DNA of 64,000 bases from Portulaca oleracea. Taxonomy: Eukaryota; Streptophyta; Magnoliopsida; Caryophyllales; Portulacaceae. Below, in pieces: positions 54,527-64,000 of the stretch; within the stretch, counting starts at the first letter, position 1; each line of letters starts with the position of its first letter. The stretch lies in contig CM055881.1 of assembly GCA_029582165.1 (NCBI GenBank), positions 25,215,594 to 25,279,593 on the forward strand, given 5' to 3'. The notes below the pieces were generated by a model. It had not been told where the DNA came from. It made no database searches and was given only the letters and a program-made list of their open reading frames with translations. The position numbers were made by a program, and so were the translations under genes.

Positions 54527-55829
54527 GAGGGAGATCGATGAGATGATGGGTAGGTTGATGATATATATATGTGATATGTATGTATGTATGATTAGACGAC
54601 TAGATGGTAATTCATATATTGGCTGGAAATTATTAGAAGAGTCGTAGTCACACAAGATATTCAATCACATGCATAGTTGCCCCAACAAACCGATGGTTGT
54701 ATTCACTTCTCTGACTTTTGGACTTGTAGTTGACCCACTTTTCAATCTCATTCTCCTCTCCTCAAAACACACTCTTTATTTTCATGTCAATGCAAATTAC
54801 CACATCTACAATTTAAACCGCGCCCTTAAGATGTGTAATAAAACGTAGATAGAAAAATAGTATGAGTAATTTAGGGTCCAAAAATTTAATAATGAGAATC
54901 AATGATCCAAAAATTTAAGTATCTTATATTTCGAGTTTTAAAATGAAAAAACTCTGTCTATATATATATATACACATATATGATGACATACCTCTTGTAA
55001 TGTATAATATTTTATTAATTTCTGTTTATGATCTATGATAACAAGTTATAAGATCTCAATCATCCATTTTTCAACTATCATAACTTAGTACAATTTGCAA
55101 TGGTATAGCATCTATTTGCTACTTGTGCAAGTGAAAATAGTACACCCCCAATTTAATAAAGTTATATTTCCTTCATAATATGGTTGATAATGTATTTCAT
55201 ATACATTTAACAATGTAATTAGTACTAATCATGCAGACAATGAGGTTACAAGTATTTATCAAAATTGATATAAAAATAAAAATAAACCTTGCACATTTTA
55301 AACTTACTAAAAATACATATAATTTGCTAGAAACAATTTATCTGAAGATGCTTGGGTTCCCTATTCTTAATTGCTTCTCCACGTCAAGAAGATTGCAACT
55401 ACTCGCCCGAGCATGGAGGTCCAAATCCCCCTTAACTCCAGCCCCTCTATGTTCATTTCGACCACCCTTTGGATAGGCCCCGAGCCCCTCTAGAGGCTCG
55501 TGATGCACCACCGACCCACACGACATTTTGGACATTTCCGCGACCCAAGAGAGTTTAGGTCTTTTGGCACCATGGAGTTGATTTCGAGGAAGAGAGGAAA
55601 AGAAGGCATAGATGTTGGTTGCGCCTCTGGGAGCATTGGCAACATCTCCTTCGCTGCGAACAACGCTCGCCTCTACTTGAGGCGTTGGCCGTGCCGAGTG
55701 TAGCCCAACGGCACACCCGATTTTTATTTGAGTTGTTGTTCTCTTTTACTCCTACCCTCACAAGTGATGTATAGTTAAACCCAAGGGTAATTTCATAATT
55801 TTAGGCTCTCATCCTCTTCATCTCCAGTG
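53842..55829. other. Intergenic, no gene recognised
   Basis: AT-rich, with a (GA)n microsatellite and a GC-richer patch at 55370-55700 whose frames show no known domain. Confidence 0.55.
54472..54521. repeat. (GA)n microsatellite
   Basis: Twenty-five GA units in a row on the + strand, making a false Ser/Leu-rich frame on the minus strand. Confidence 0.95.
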
Positions 55830-56465
55830 TAGGGATGAGACAACAGATCAGAGGCGGATTGAAGGTAAATACGTCCACCTACGCTCCAATTAATAATCGG
55901 AGCCTCGAAGGTGGACGTCCACCTCCGATTATAATCAGAGTTGGAGGTCCCCAGGTTATAATCGGAGGTTCAATTAGCATTTGTATTATTTATATATTTT
56001 TCTATTTTTTGACAACATTTTTGTTGCAATTTAATATATCATACTCAATACTTGTAAAAAAGAAAAATAAAACATTAACAGCAAACCAAAATAACGTTTT
56101 ACGTAACACTAAATATAAAACAACACGATAGAAATATAACATGTGAGAAAAAGTCTCTCAACTATCAAAATAGTAGCAAAATGCCCTTCCTTGAAAAACA
56201 AAAAGCTTCAAATTCTCCCTCAATTCTCAAATTTGTTCAGATTATAGTTTTGCAGATTCTTTTTATATATTTATTATTCTAATCGGACTTAATCGAACCT
56301 AATCGGATCGGAGTTGGTCACCTCCACATCCGCTCCAATTATAATCGTAGTTAGACTTTTAAAATCGGATTTGCATTCGGATTTCTTTTTGCTGTACTTG
56401 GATCGGATTTTTTGTTATAGATCGAAGCGGATTCGCTTTGGATTCAAATCTAACTGTCATCCCTA
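55830..56465. mobile_element. hAT-like MITE
   Basis: Begins TAGGGATGAGACAAC and ends GTCATCCCTA. Flanks CTCCAGTG (left) and CTCCATTA (right) agree at 6 of 8 bases. ATAATCGGAGG and GATCGGATT words fill the interior. Same terminal type as 34758-44461. Confidence 0.6.
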
Positions 56466-56469
56466 CTCC

Positions 56470-57147
56470 ATTAATATAGCAATTAGAATGGATTGGAAAA
56501 GCATTCAATTGGTCATTACTTCAGCCTCAAAATTACTTGAGGCAGTGTCATTGCAAGCCAAATATTTTTTAATGATTAGTGGTAATTATCTTTATCTAAT
56601 ATGGGTGGGTTTGTAGTTGTTGGTAGTTAATTTATCCTATATATATCCAAGTTCATATCTTAGGGTTCAAAGTTCTTGTTAAATTTCGGGTTCAAGTTCA
56701 TCATCTCCATCAACTCAAAAATTAATCCCACCATACCAGGTTTGATTCTCATAGCAAAGTAGAGTTACAGACTTACCTAAACTTGCATGACGGCGAACAA
56801 ACATGAGAAAGCTTAGGTTGTTGCGTTATTTGCCTTTAATTAACTCTTTGTTGAATAATTATAATATATAATATTACGTTCAAATATAAACCTTTAACTA
56901 ATATTATATAGTTTGACTTGTGTGGCATGTCTATATTCCTTCGTATATGAATGCAGCACATATAATTTGATAACTTCTCAATTTGAATTTTTTAAAGCTA
57001 ACGTAATGTTGACCTTCCAATTATTACATATTCAACCTAACAGTATACGAGCATATACCTTCTGGGTCCTACTAGCCATTCCTATTATAAGTATATTCTA
57101 ATTTCATATTCTTTCCTGTTATAAGTATATTCTTATTTCATACACAC

Positions 57148-57238
<91 letters not shown>

Positions 57239-57325
57239 CTCCCGGTAAAGAATGAGTACAAAGGAACTTAGGAAACCCTTCTCGCAAAGTTTCTATCTAA
57301 GTTTTCATGAAATAGAATAAAGGAA
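56470..57325. other. Intergenic, no gene recognised
   Basis: AT-rich; no supported gene. A TA microsatellite followed by TATG repeats lies at 57147-57238. Confidence 0.6.
57147..57238. repeat. (TA)n(TATG)n microsatellite
   Basis: About 33 TA units followed by six TATG units. Confidence 0.95.
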
Positions 57326-57329
57326 ATAT

Positions 57330-57955
57330 TAAAAGAAGGGCTAACACTCCAAACATCGAGGTTTTCGTGTTGAGTGTGTTAGCTAACCAATTCACTGCCA
57401 TATTGGCTTCCCTAAAGATATGTGTAATCAAATAGTCCTCAAACATTCGTAAAAACAACTTGATATCTTTAATAGTGATATCAATATGTCATGGAATTTT
57501 GAAAACACCTTGGATCTCATGAATAAGTTTCATATTATCATTTTCAATCCGGAATTTCTTGAATCATGCTTGAAGGGTGTCCTCAAGCCCGACTTTCAGA
57601 GCCAGAGCTTCTGCAAGGAGAACAGGCTCCGACTAGAGTTTAAAGGAACTCGTTCGAAGGAGCCTGCCTAGATAGTCAAGAATGATGAACCCAGTTGTTA
57701 CCCCATGTTGATTTGCTGAGTCGTCACAATTGAGTTTAATCCACCTAGGGTTAGGAAGATCCCAACCAATATACACCGTATGGTGGGAACAATAAGAAGT
57801 AGGTGATCACCTCTGGAAAGAAGAAGGAGACAAGTTGAATGATCTTCTAGCTTGCCACTCCGCAAAATTCTTCTTCGTCTGCATAATAACTTTAGCTTGG
57901 TTGTAAATGGAGTTGTTATAGGTGCACTCATTTCGCTCCTTCCATATGATTATTT
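57330..57955 (-). pseudogene. RNase H domain remnant of a LINE-type element
   Basis: Minus-strand translation gives WKERNECTYNN, then WIKLNCDDSANQHGVTTGFI, LLAEALALKVGLED, FRIENDNMKLIHEIQG and THIFREANMAVNWLANTL. These are the ordered motifs of the RNase H domain at the C-terminus of plant LINE polyproteins and related proteins. Three in-frame stops interrupt it (after SSFKL, LQA and FKIP). The last catalytic Asp, normally in ADxLA, is Asn (AVNWLAN). Confidence 0.78.
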
Positions 57956-58299
57956 ATGCTCGCTTTGAGCCTAAATATCGCTCTTTTACGTAAGCTTTTG
58001 TGATCGTTCCCTTAATAAAAGTGTTAATCTTATGCGATTTTTTTTTACTGTGTAGGTTTTGTCCTGGAAATTATATATTTGGGTTTATTTGAGCGAAATA
58101 AGCCGTAAGGAGGTTGGGTTCGAAGACTATCAAGCAAAACCGACGCGGGACTGAACCCCAAGAGACATTCGATACACCCTGAGCCAAGGACAAGGAAGGC
58201 ATCAAGCTCAAGGTCAAGAAAAACATCAAAAGAGGTTTTATCGGGGACATTGCCTTGGCAGGATTGTCACCCCAGCGACGCCCTCACTTCCTTCATGAC
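57956..58299 (+). other. Third copy of the GAGCCTAAAT leader-like module
   Basis: GCTCGCTTTGAGCCTAAATA at 57957 is followed by a T-rich tract ending in TGTGTAGGTTTTG, resembling the modules near 11061 and 11351. It leads into the palindrome cluster below. Non-coding. Confidence 0.4.
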
Positions 58300-58745
58300 C
58301 AAAGTGGGCCAAGGATGTCACGCTCGTGACCAGCGTGTCGCGACCGTGACATCTCAGGAGACATTTCCACAGTAGGGACGTCACGGTCGTGACATCATCG
58401 TCATACCCGTGACTCCCTCAATACTTCCCAGGCCAAGATTAATCGAACACTGTTACACTCATGACATCTGAGTCACGACCATGACGCCTAAGAAGACACC
58501 TTCCTCAGCCGCAACGTCACGGCCGCGATAGTCACTGTTACGGCTGTGACACGCCGAGAAGGAGATTTTGCATTTCGTCCAGTCACAGCCGTGACAGCTC
58601 TAGTCACGGTCGTGACTCCTTAGGGCTGAGACGTCACGACCGCGACCCCAAGTGTCACACCACTCTCCGGAATAGTTTGACAATCGCCCAAGAGAAGAGG
58701 TTGCGGCTGTGACATACTGCGCAGCGCCCGCGACACCCATGCTGC
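58300..58745. repeat. Second GTCACG-NN-CGTGAC palindrome cluster
   Basis: Perfect copies at 58317-58330, 58380-58393 and 58603-58616, plus about nine variants (GTCGCGACCGTGAC, GTCACAGCCGTGAC, GTCACGACCGCGAC, GTTACGGCTGTGAC). Spacing is irregular, about 20-60 bases. The same word and the same 2-base centre occur at 10465-10905. Confidence 0.8.
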
Positions 58746-58999
58746 GATGAAATTTTCTAGCAAAACGACTGTGTTTCGTTTAATGAAACCTTATGCATAA
58801 ATATCCCTATGTTATAATTGAACATCTTAGTCAACTTTGATTCAAACAATCAAAATCTTTAATCTATCATTATAGATCATGTCTCCAAGAAAATTCTTAG
58901 ACCCACCAATTCTTTCACTTTGAAAACTATTCCCAAGTCAACCTCAGTAGAAGCAACATGGGAATCTTCTTCTCAGTAGGCAGTATGTCAATCACATAC

Positions 59000-61870
59000 A
59001 ATATTAGAAAACGCATTGCTCCCACTGAACTTCTTGTAAACACAATATTATCTTTCGCACTTCCCAGTATATAAAACTTTTGATATCCTGGTCAAGAAGG
59101 TCAATGATTCCAACTCCTAGAAACTTCCTTAAGACCACAGATGGTCTCTTGAAGTTTACAAGTATTCCAATAAAAGACCATTCAATTGTGTTACGTACAC
59201 ACCTTTCTTCCAAATCTAATTTTAAAGTCAGTCTTGGTGTCTATCTTAATGAACCCATGTTCTGCCTTAAAACCCTCCTTTGCATGATGGCTCACACCTT
59301 CAGAAAAATCAACCGAGTTCTAAACTTGGTTGCATACATGGAGTCCATTTTAGACCTTATGGAAACTTGATTTGCTAAAGCTTCTTTGATGTAGGTAGAG
59401 TCATTACTTTCTAAAAGTAACATCTCACGTTCATCCATAGAAGGTCGATATCTTTGTGGCTGACGGAGTTGTTTACCTGACCTTGCTTGGAGTAACGTTC
59501 ATGGCACCTCCTCCTCAACGTTTTGAGGAACTTCTACTACCTCAACCTCATTCTTAATTTCCCGACCAATAGCACCTCCTCCTCAACGTTTTGAGGAACT
59601 TCTACTGCCTCAACCTCGTTCTTAATTTCCCGACCAATAGAAAAACTTGAACTAGGATCAAGTAGCGGAGCTTTAGGTGATGATTATAGTATTTTGTGTC
59701 TCTTGAACTTCGGTAAGTTCAAAAAACTCTCCCACTCTTTTTTTTAGAGAATAACATATTCTCTAAGAAGAAAGCATTTTGAGACACAAAAAATAACCTC
59801 TACAACAGTTTGTAAAAGTGATACCCCTTTCTTTCAAAAACACAATTCAAGGACTTTTCCTCTCCAAATCAAATGTGACGTCTTCTTTAGTGCTTTAGAT
59901 AATATTTGTTCAGTAATTAGAGCTATGGTTAACTGCATGCATCCCCAAAAGGTAACCGGCAATGTTGACTCAACCATCATTGATCGCACCATATCTGATA
60001 AGGTGTGATTTCTCTTTTCGATACGTCATTGAAATGTCGTGTTCCTAGAGGAGAGAGTTATGAAACAATTTCACATTCTCTGGAATGGTCAGTGAAATCA
60101 TGGCTCAAATACTCACCTCCTCAACCTTATTGAAGGGTTTTGATTTTCTTGCCAAGTTGGTTTTGTACTTCACTTTGAAAACTCTTTGAACATTTCAAAG
60201 GATTTGGACTTGTGGTGTACTAAGTAGATATATCCATATCTACTAAAATCGTCACTGAAAGTGATGAAATAGTAAAATAAACCTTCTTCTATCACTAGCG
60301 CTCATAGGCCCACATACATCAATATGTTTGCATCCTAATAAGTTATTAGCTTGTTCACCTATTCCAATAAGATGTGATTTTAGTCATCTTACCCATCAGG
60401 CATGCTTTACAAACATTGAACTTTTCAAATTTTAGGTTTTCCAAAATCCTTCACTATGCAGTTTCTGAATGCATTTCTAATTAATATGACTAAGCTTATA
60501 GTGCTAGAGTTATGTTTCACTTGAGTCATTCTGTTCAAACTCTTGGCTCAATCATCAGCATCCTTTTAATTGTATCTAGGTGCTCTCATTGTTTCGTCAA
60601 GACCACTTCATTCTGGAAATATTTAAACTATTTTAACATTTCAACTTCAGATGAATCTCATAGACATGAATCACCATGTGTTATTTTGTTCATCTTTGAA
60701 GAATTGAAGTAAATTATCCGTTGTACTTGTGCTCAATTGGACTGCATACATCCATATGTATGAGTGTTTATTGGCACGTTCACCCTTTCTTGTAAAAGGT
60801 ATAGTCATGCTTTGCAGACATTACATGTTTCAAAGTCTTATTATTCAAAAGTCTATCACTGTGACACTTCTGAATGCGCTTTGATTTGCATGACTTAATA
60901 GATAGTTACAAGTTTTATGTTTGAACATGACTTATTCCTTTTAAACCTTTTGGTTTCGATGTGTCGGGTGTGTTTATCCGAGATCCTCTTTCTCTCTAAT
61001 TGAGAGTAAGAAATGCTTATAATGAGAACATAGAATCACCTATAAATTTCTCTCATAAGTCTTGAGGAAGTGGATAAACAACCAACTCTTCATAAGGAAC
61101 TACAAATAATTGCATGTTCCTATTTGTAGGTTGACTCTCATCCTTCAAAGCATATCTACTTTGCTGTAGATCCTGCACATTTGCATAAATACGAGTTTCA
61201 CAGCCAGTATCTCATACTCAAACTGGGTTTAATAAGGGTAGTGAGTATCATATATACACTTGCCTAGAAAAGAAATCATATCTCAAGTCTTCCTTATAGT
61301 TATTCACGCTCCTTGTGTCATACATGATCTGGTTTGTTAACCAGTTGCTGTCATTGGTTGGGTATGTACAACTGTTTGTCCTTACCTTTCCTTTGACTTC
61401 TTGTCTTTGATAGATTTCTTAAATCTTATTTTCCCTTTCACTAAAAGACTATCTTTGGTCGCCAACCTTTTGGCTAAAGGGGATCTGAGGTCTCTCATGT
61501 TTAAAATAGTCAATTATTTCAGAACATGAGCGCCATCAATTGGCCCTTATCTAACTCAACCGAGACAATCTGGTTATTGGTTTCATATTTATCAACTCTA
61601 ACTAGTTCGATGAACTTGGTTTTGAGTTGGTAATAATGAAAACCTTCCTCTAACCTTCAAACATTTTGAAGTTAAAATTGTATGAATACTATGACATTAC
61701 ATGTATTCATTTGGATTGATTGACCTCTTAATATTGATGTCGAGCTCAATGTTATATCAAAGACATGTTCCTTTTATTCGCCTCCAACACAATCTTGTGA
61801 TGGCGATGCCAATTAAGGAAATTGGTGTAATTATTTTTCTCTTTCTCAAGGAGAAAACAAAATTTTATTA
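59000..61870 (-). pseudogene. Ty1-copia pol pseudogene
   Basis: Heavily frameshifted minus-strand pol. In order: GAG-pre-integrase (NVCKACLMGKMTK at about 60410, then in another frame GIGEQANNLLGCKHIDVCGP), integrase core remnants (EYLSHDFTDHSRECEIVS at about 60100, GTRHFNDVSKRE), the integrase-RT linker (QPQRYRPSMDEREMLLLESN at about 59440), and the start of reverse transcriptase (MDSMYATKFRT near 59330). The gag region upstream (to about 61870) is too degraded to define. LTRs were not identified. A 68 bp tandem duplication lies at 59504-59639. Confidence 0.75.
59504..59639. repeat. 68 bp tandem duplication in the copia pseudogene
   Basis: 59504-59571 and 59572-59639 are near-identical (GCACCTCCTCCTCAACG ... 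TTCCCGACCAATA). Sixty-eight is not divisible by three, so the duplication is itself a frameshift. Confidence 0.88.
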
Positions 61871-62001
61871 GTGGTTGATGTTTGAATGAAAAGACATAAT
61901 TAATTCTAAGAGACAAAATTAGTTCATTTTAGTTATTAATTCATCAAAGAAATTAAACTAATTTTAACTTCAAATCAAAACACTTTACTAACTCTCATTT
62001 A

Positions 62002-62222
62002 GGCCCTGTCAAATTCATGGGTAAAAAATAGTTAGGTAAAAGTTAAATTTTGATAACTTTTAGTAATTTTTGGTAAATTCTGGTAACTTTTGGCAAATTG
62101 ATGCCGATAAGTCAAAATTAATTTTTTTTTTAAGTTTGTTAATTTTTGGTAAATTTAGGTAAATTTAGGTAAAAACTGGTAAATCTGGGTAAATTGCATT
62201 TACCCATGAATTTGACAGGGCC
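62002..62222. mobile_element. Tourist-like MITE
   Basis: 221 bp with 24-base inverted ends (GGCCCTGTCAAATTCATGGG and complement), flanked by TTA at 61999-62001 and 62223-62225. The inside is GGTAAATTTTGGTAA-type repeats. Same terminal type as 5827-6516. Confidence 0.92.
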
Positions 62223-62225
62223 TTA

Positions 62226-63395
62226 GTGTTTTAATTTTAACCAAGACCCACAAGACTCATGGGCTCAAGTGGACTTTGGCCCAACAAAACTCGATCCCAT
62301 GTAATCTTTGGTGGATCATCTTATGATCGATCATTCAAAATGACTCTTGGCAAGAAATTTGTATCGAATACAATATTTCTCTTCCTCTGCTCTTGGCCCA
62401 AAGTATTTTGATAGCCAATTTGAATTGACCTAACTCCCACCCTACTTCTTAATGATGGACAAATAATTCGCTTTGGGTTTCTTTATTTATCCATCAAAGT
62501 GGTGTTTCGATAGGTTGAACAATAATTCAATTTTGAGAGTAGGTTTTATTGTCCTAAGCATGCAATTCTAGGTGAACTCTTTCGAAAAGCATAAAAGGAA
62601 TAATAAAACATGCAATAACGAATTTAAAGCATAAATTAAACCCCTAGTATGGCCACCTAGACTTAATCAAACTAATTTAACTAAGCCTTGACAGTCTTCA
62701 AGAAAACTCTTCTTGGATTTTGCAACTTCCTTGGCTGGGCTCCCACTCGAATCACCACCTCTATTGTTGTTGGGTTCCCACTTAACCTGATGTCTCCAAT
62801 TACAACAAATTTACAAAGTGGACCTCTTAAAGAGACCTTACCTGAATTAATTAAACTTAACTTAAATTTAAATATAAAATTAATTCAAAGACGGCACACA
62901 GACCGTATTTCACCCAACCCGGTACGCAGACTGGTAAAACCGACTATCTATGGTCATACTAGAAGCACATGCAAACAGGTAATATTGCAATAATTATATC
63001 AAATATAACGCATGCTTAAATAACAAATTATAAAGGCATATTTAATTGCAACATAGCACATATAAGGAAACAAATACTAAATAAGGTTTCCTAAAAGTTT
63101 GCATGATTAATAAGATAAACAAAATTTAAAATTTTATCTTAGATACCTAAACAGATTTAGAATTTTATAATATACCTCCATACACAATCTTCTCAATTTT
63201 CCTAAAATCAAGAGATCTAAAAGATATTATATCTTTTAAAGATATTGCAAGTTTCCTACACTTTACATACTCTTATAAGATTTTATGTTTAACAACTGAT
63301 TTAGTAACAATAGGATTCGATAATTAATTTCTAAAATTAATTTTAAACCCTAAAAGAGCATGAAAAATTTAAATAAAATATCAAAACTTACCAAA
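62226..63395. other. Intergenic, no gene recognised
   Basis: No supported gene. The + frame at 62688-62993 shows no known domain. It may be the degraded outer part (LTR side) of the copia element. Confidence 0.5.
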
Positions 63396-63399
63396 CTTG

Positions 63400-64000
63400 T
63401 AATTCTCATATCATAGTGTTATCTAATAACCCAATATGAAAATTTTCCAGAATTTTAACAATTTTCAAAAGATTATAAAATTTTAGGGAATTAAACCTTT
63501 TAATTCTCCGTTCAAGAGGAAAATAAATAATAATAGTCCGATAAGTTTAAAAATAAAATTTTATAATTTTTCCATACAGTAGGTTCATCCAATATGCTAC
63601 TGTAAAAGTTTCATATTTTTATCAAATTTCGAAAATTAGAATAATCAGAGAAGTAAACAATTATAATTTTCTGTTAATCTGAAAATTAAAGGAAAATTAG
63701 TTAACGATTTCAAAAATTCACAAAAATTTTATCCATAACATAATGGTTACCCAGTAACCTACTCTAAAGTTTTCAGAAAATTTGCAAATTTCTATAAATT
63801 TACAAAATTCAGAGAAGCAACAAATTTATTTCTCTCAGATCTAAAACTCTAAATTAAAAAATATAATTTAATCGATTAAATTAACGAAATTTTTTTTCTT
63901 AAAAGTATGGTTATAGAGTAACCTACTGTAAAAATTTCAGAAGTTTTACAAATTTCTACAAATTTATAAAATTCAGAGAATTAAACAAATTTTATTTCTC
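63400..64000. repeat. Degenerate ~163 bp tandem repeat, continuing past the window
   Basis: The landmark (A/C)TACT(G/C)TAAAA(G/A)TTTCA recurs near 63595, 63760 and 63921, with a more diverged copy near 63430. Each is followed by a CAAATTT(C/A)... TTACAAAATTCAGAGAAG-like segment. Spacing is ~161-170 bases. It runs off the end. Confidence 0.65.

Overview
This is a repeat-rich stretch of a flowering-plant nuclear genome, most likely a eudicot. The evidence is AT-rich sequence, spliceosomal GT-AG introns, plant-type LTR, TRIM, CACTA, Mutator, Helitron, Stowaway, Tourist and hAT elements, telomere-like TTTAGGG words, and one host gene that aligns end to end with eudicot SIG5. I could not name the species. 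The one gene that looks intact and functional is a nuclear gene for a plastid RNA polymerase sigma factor, SIG5/SIGE, at 45908-48972 on the + strand: five coding exons, 516 residues, and a leader intron. Nearly everything else is transposable elements at various stages of decay, often nested.

Layout. 1.5-8.25 kb: a minus-oriented LTR retrotransposon with two ~0.92 kb LTRs. Its interior has lost pol and is filled with tandem arrays of short palindromes; a Tourist MITE sits inside an array and a Stowaway MITE sits inside the Tourist. 10.4-13.1 kb: non-coding retroelement modules and a 781 bp LTR, each with clustered CG-rich palindromes. 14.0-16.9 kb: a possible Helitron and a long foldback. 17.1-24.2 kb: a decayed plant mobile domain gene facing a decayed Mutator-type transposase fused to an OTU protease domain. 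The transposase is split by an LTR joined to a full-length copy of a mature tRNA. 24.8-26.2 kb: a solo LTR with an AACAT target duplication. 27.6-31.4 kb: a head-to-tail Helitron array. 31.6-33.2 kb: a Mutator-type element with ~147 bp TIRs and a GC-rich cargo. 33.6-34.3 kb: a hAT-type element with a perfect 8 bp duplication. 34.8-44.5 kb: a hAT-like MITE interrupted by a complete 9,065 bp CACTA transposon (35019-44083) with degraded transposase genes and two long foldbacks in its leader side. 44.5-49.3 kb: SIG5. 50-57 kb: MITEs and one complete 272 bp TRIM. 57.3-61.9 kb: a LINE RNase H remnant, a second cluster of the GTCACG palindromes, and a Ty1-copia pol pseudogene. 62.0-62.2 kb: a Tourist MITE. 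63.4 kb to the end: a ~163 bp degenerate tandem repeat.

Most notable are two things. (1) The insertion at 21285-22836 is an LTR fused to an entire tRNA-Asp-like sequence that includes CCA. It has no visible target duplication, and removing it rejoins the interrupted transposase exactly in frame. It looks like a captured plus-strand strong-stop cDNA. The tRNA body also carries TTC where the Asp anticodon GTC is expected. (2) Several separate elements each carry clustered short palindromes with 5-12 base arms around a small centre, every element with its own word. In the first retrotransposon the two arms change together between repeat units. All functional readings are inferences from sequence; no search or folding program was run.
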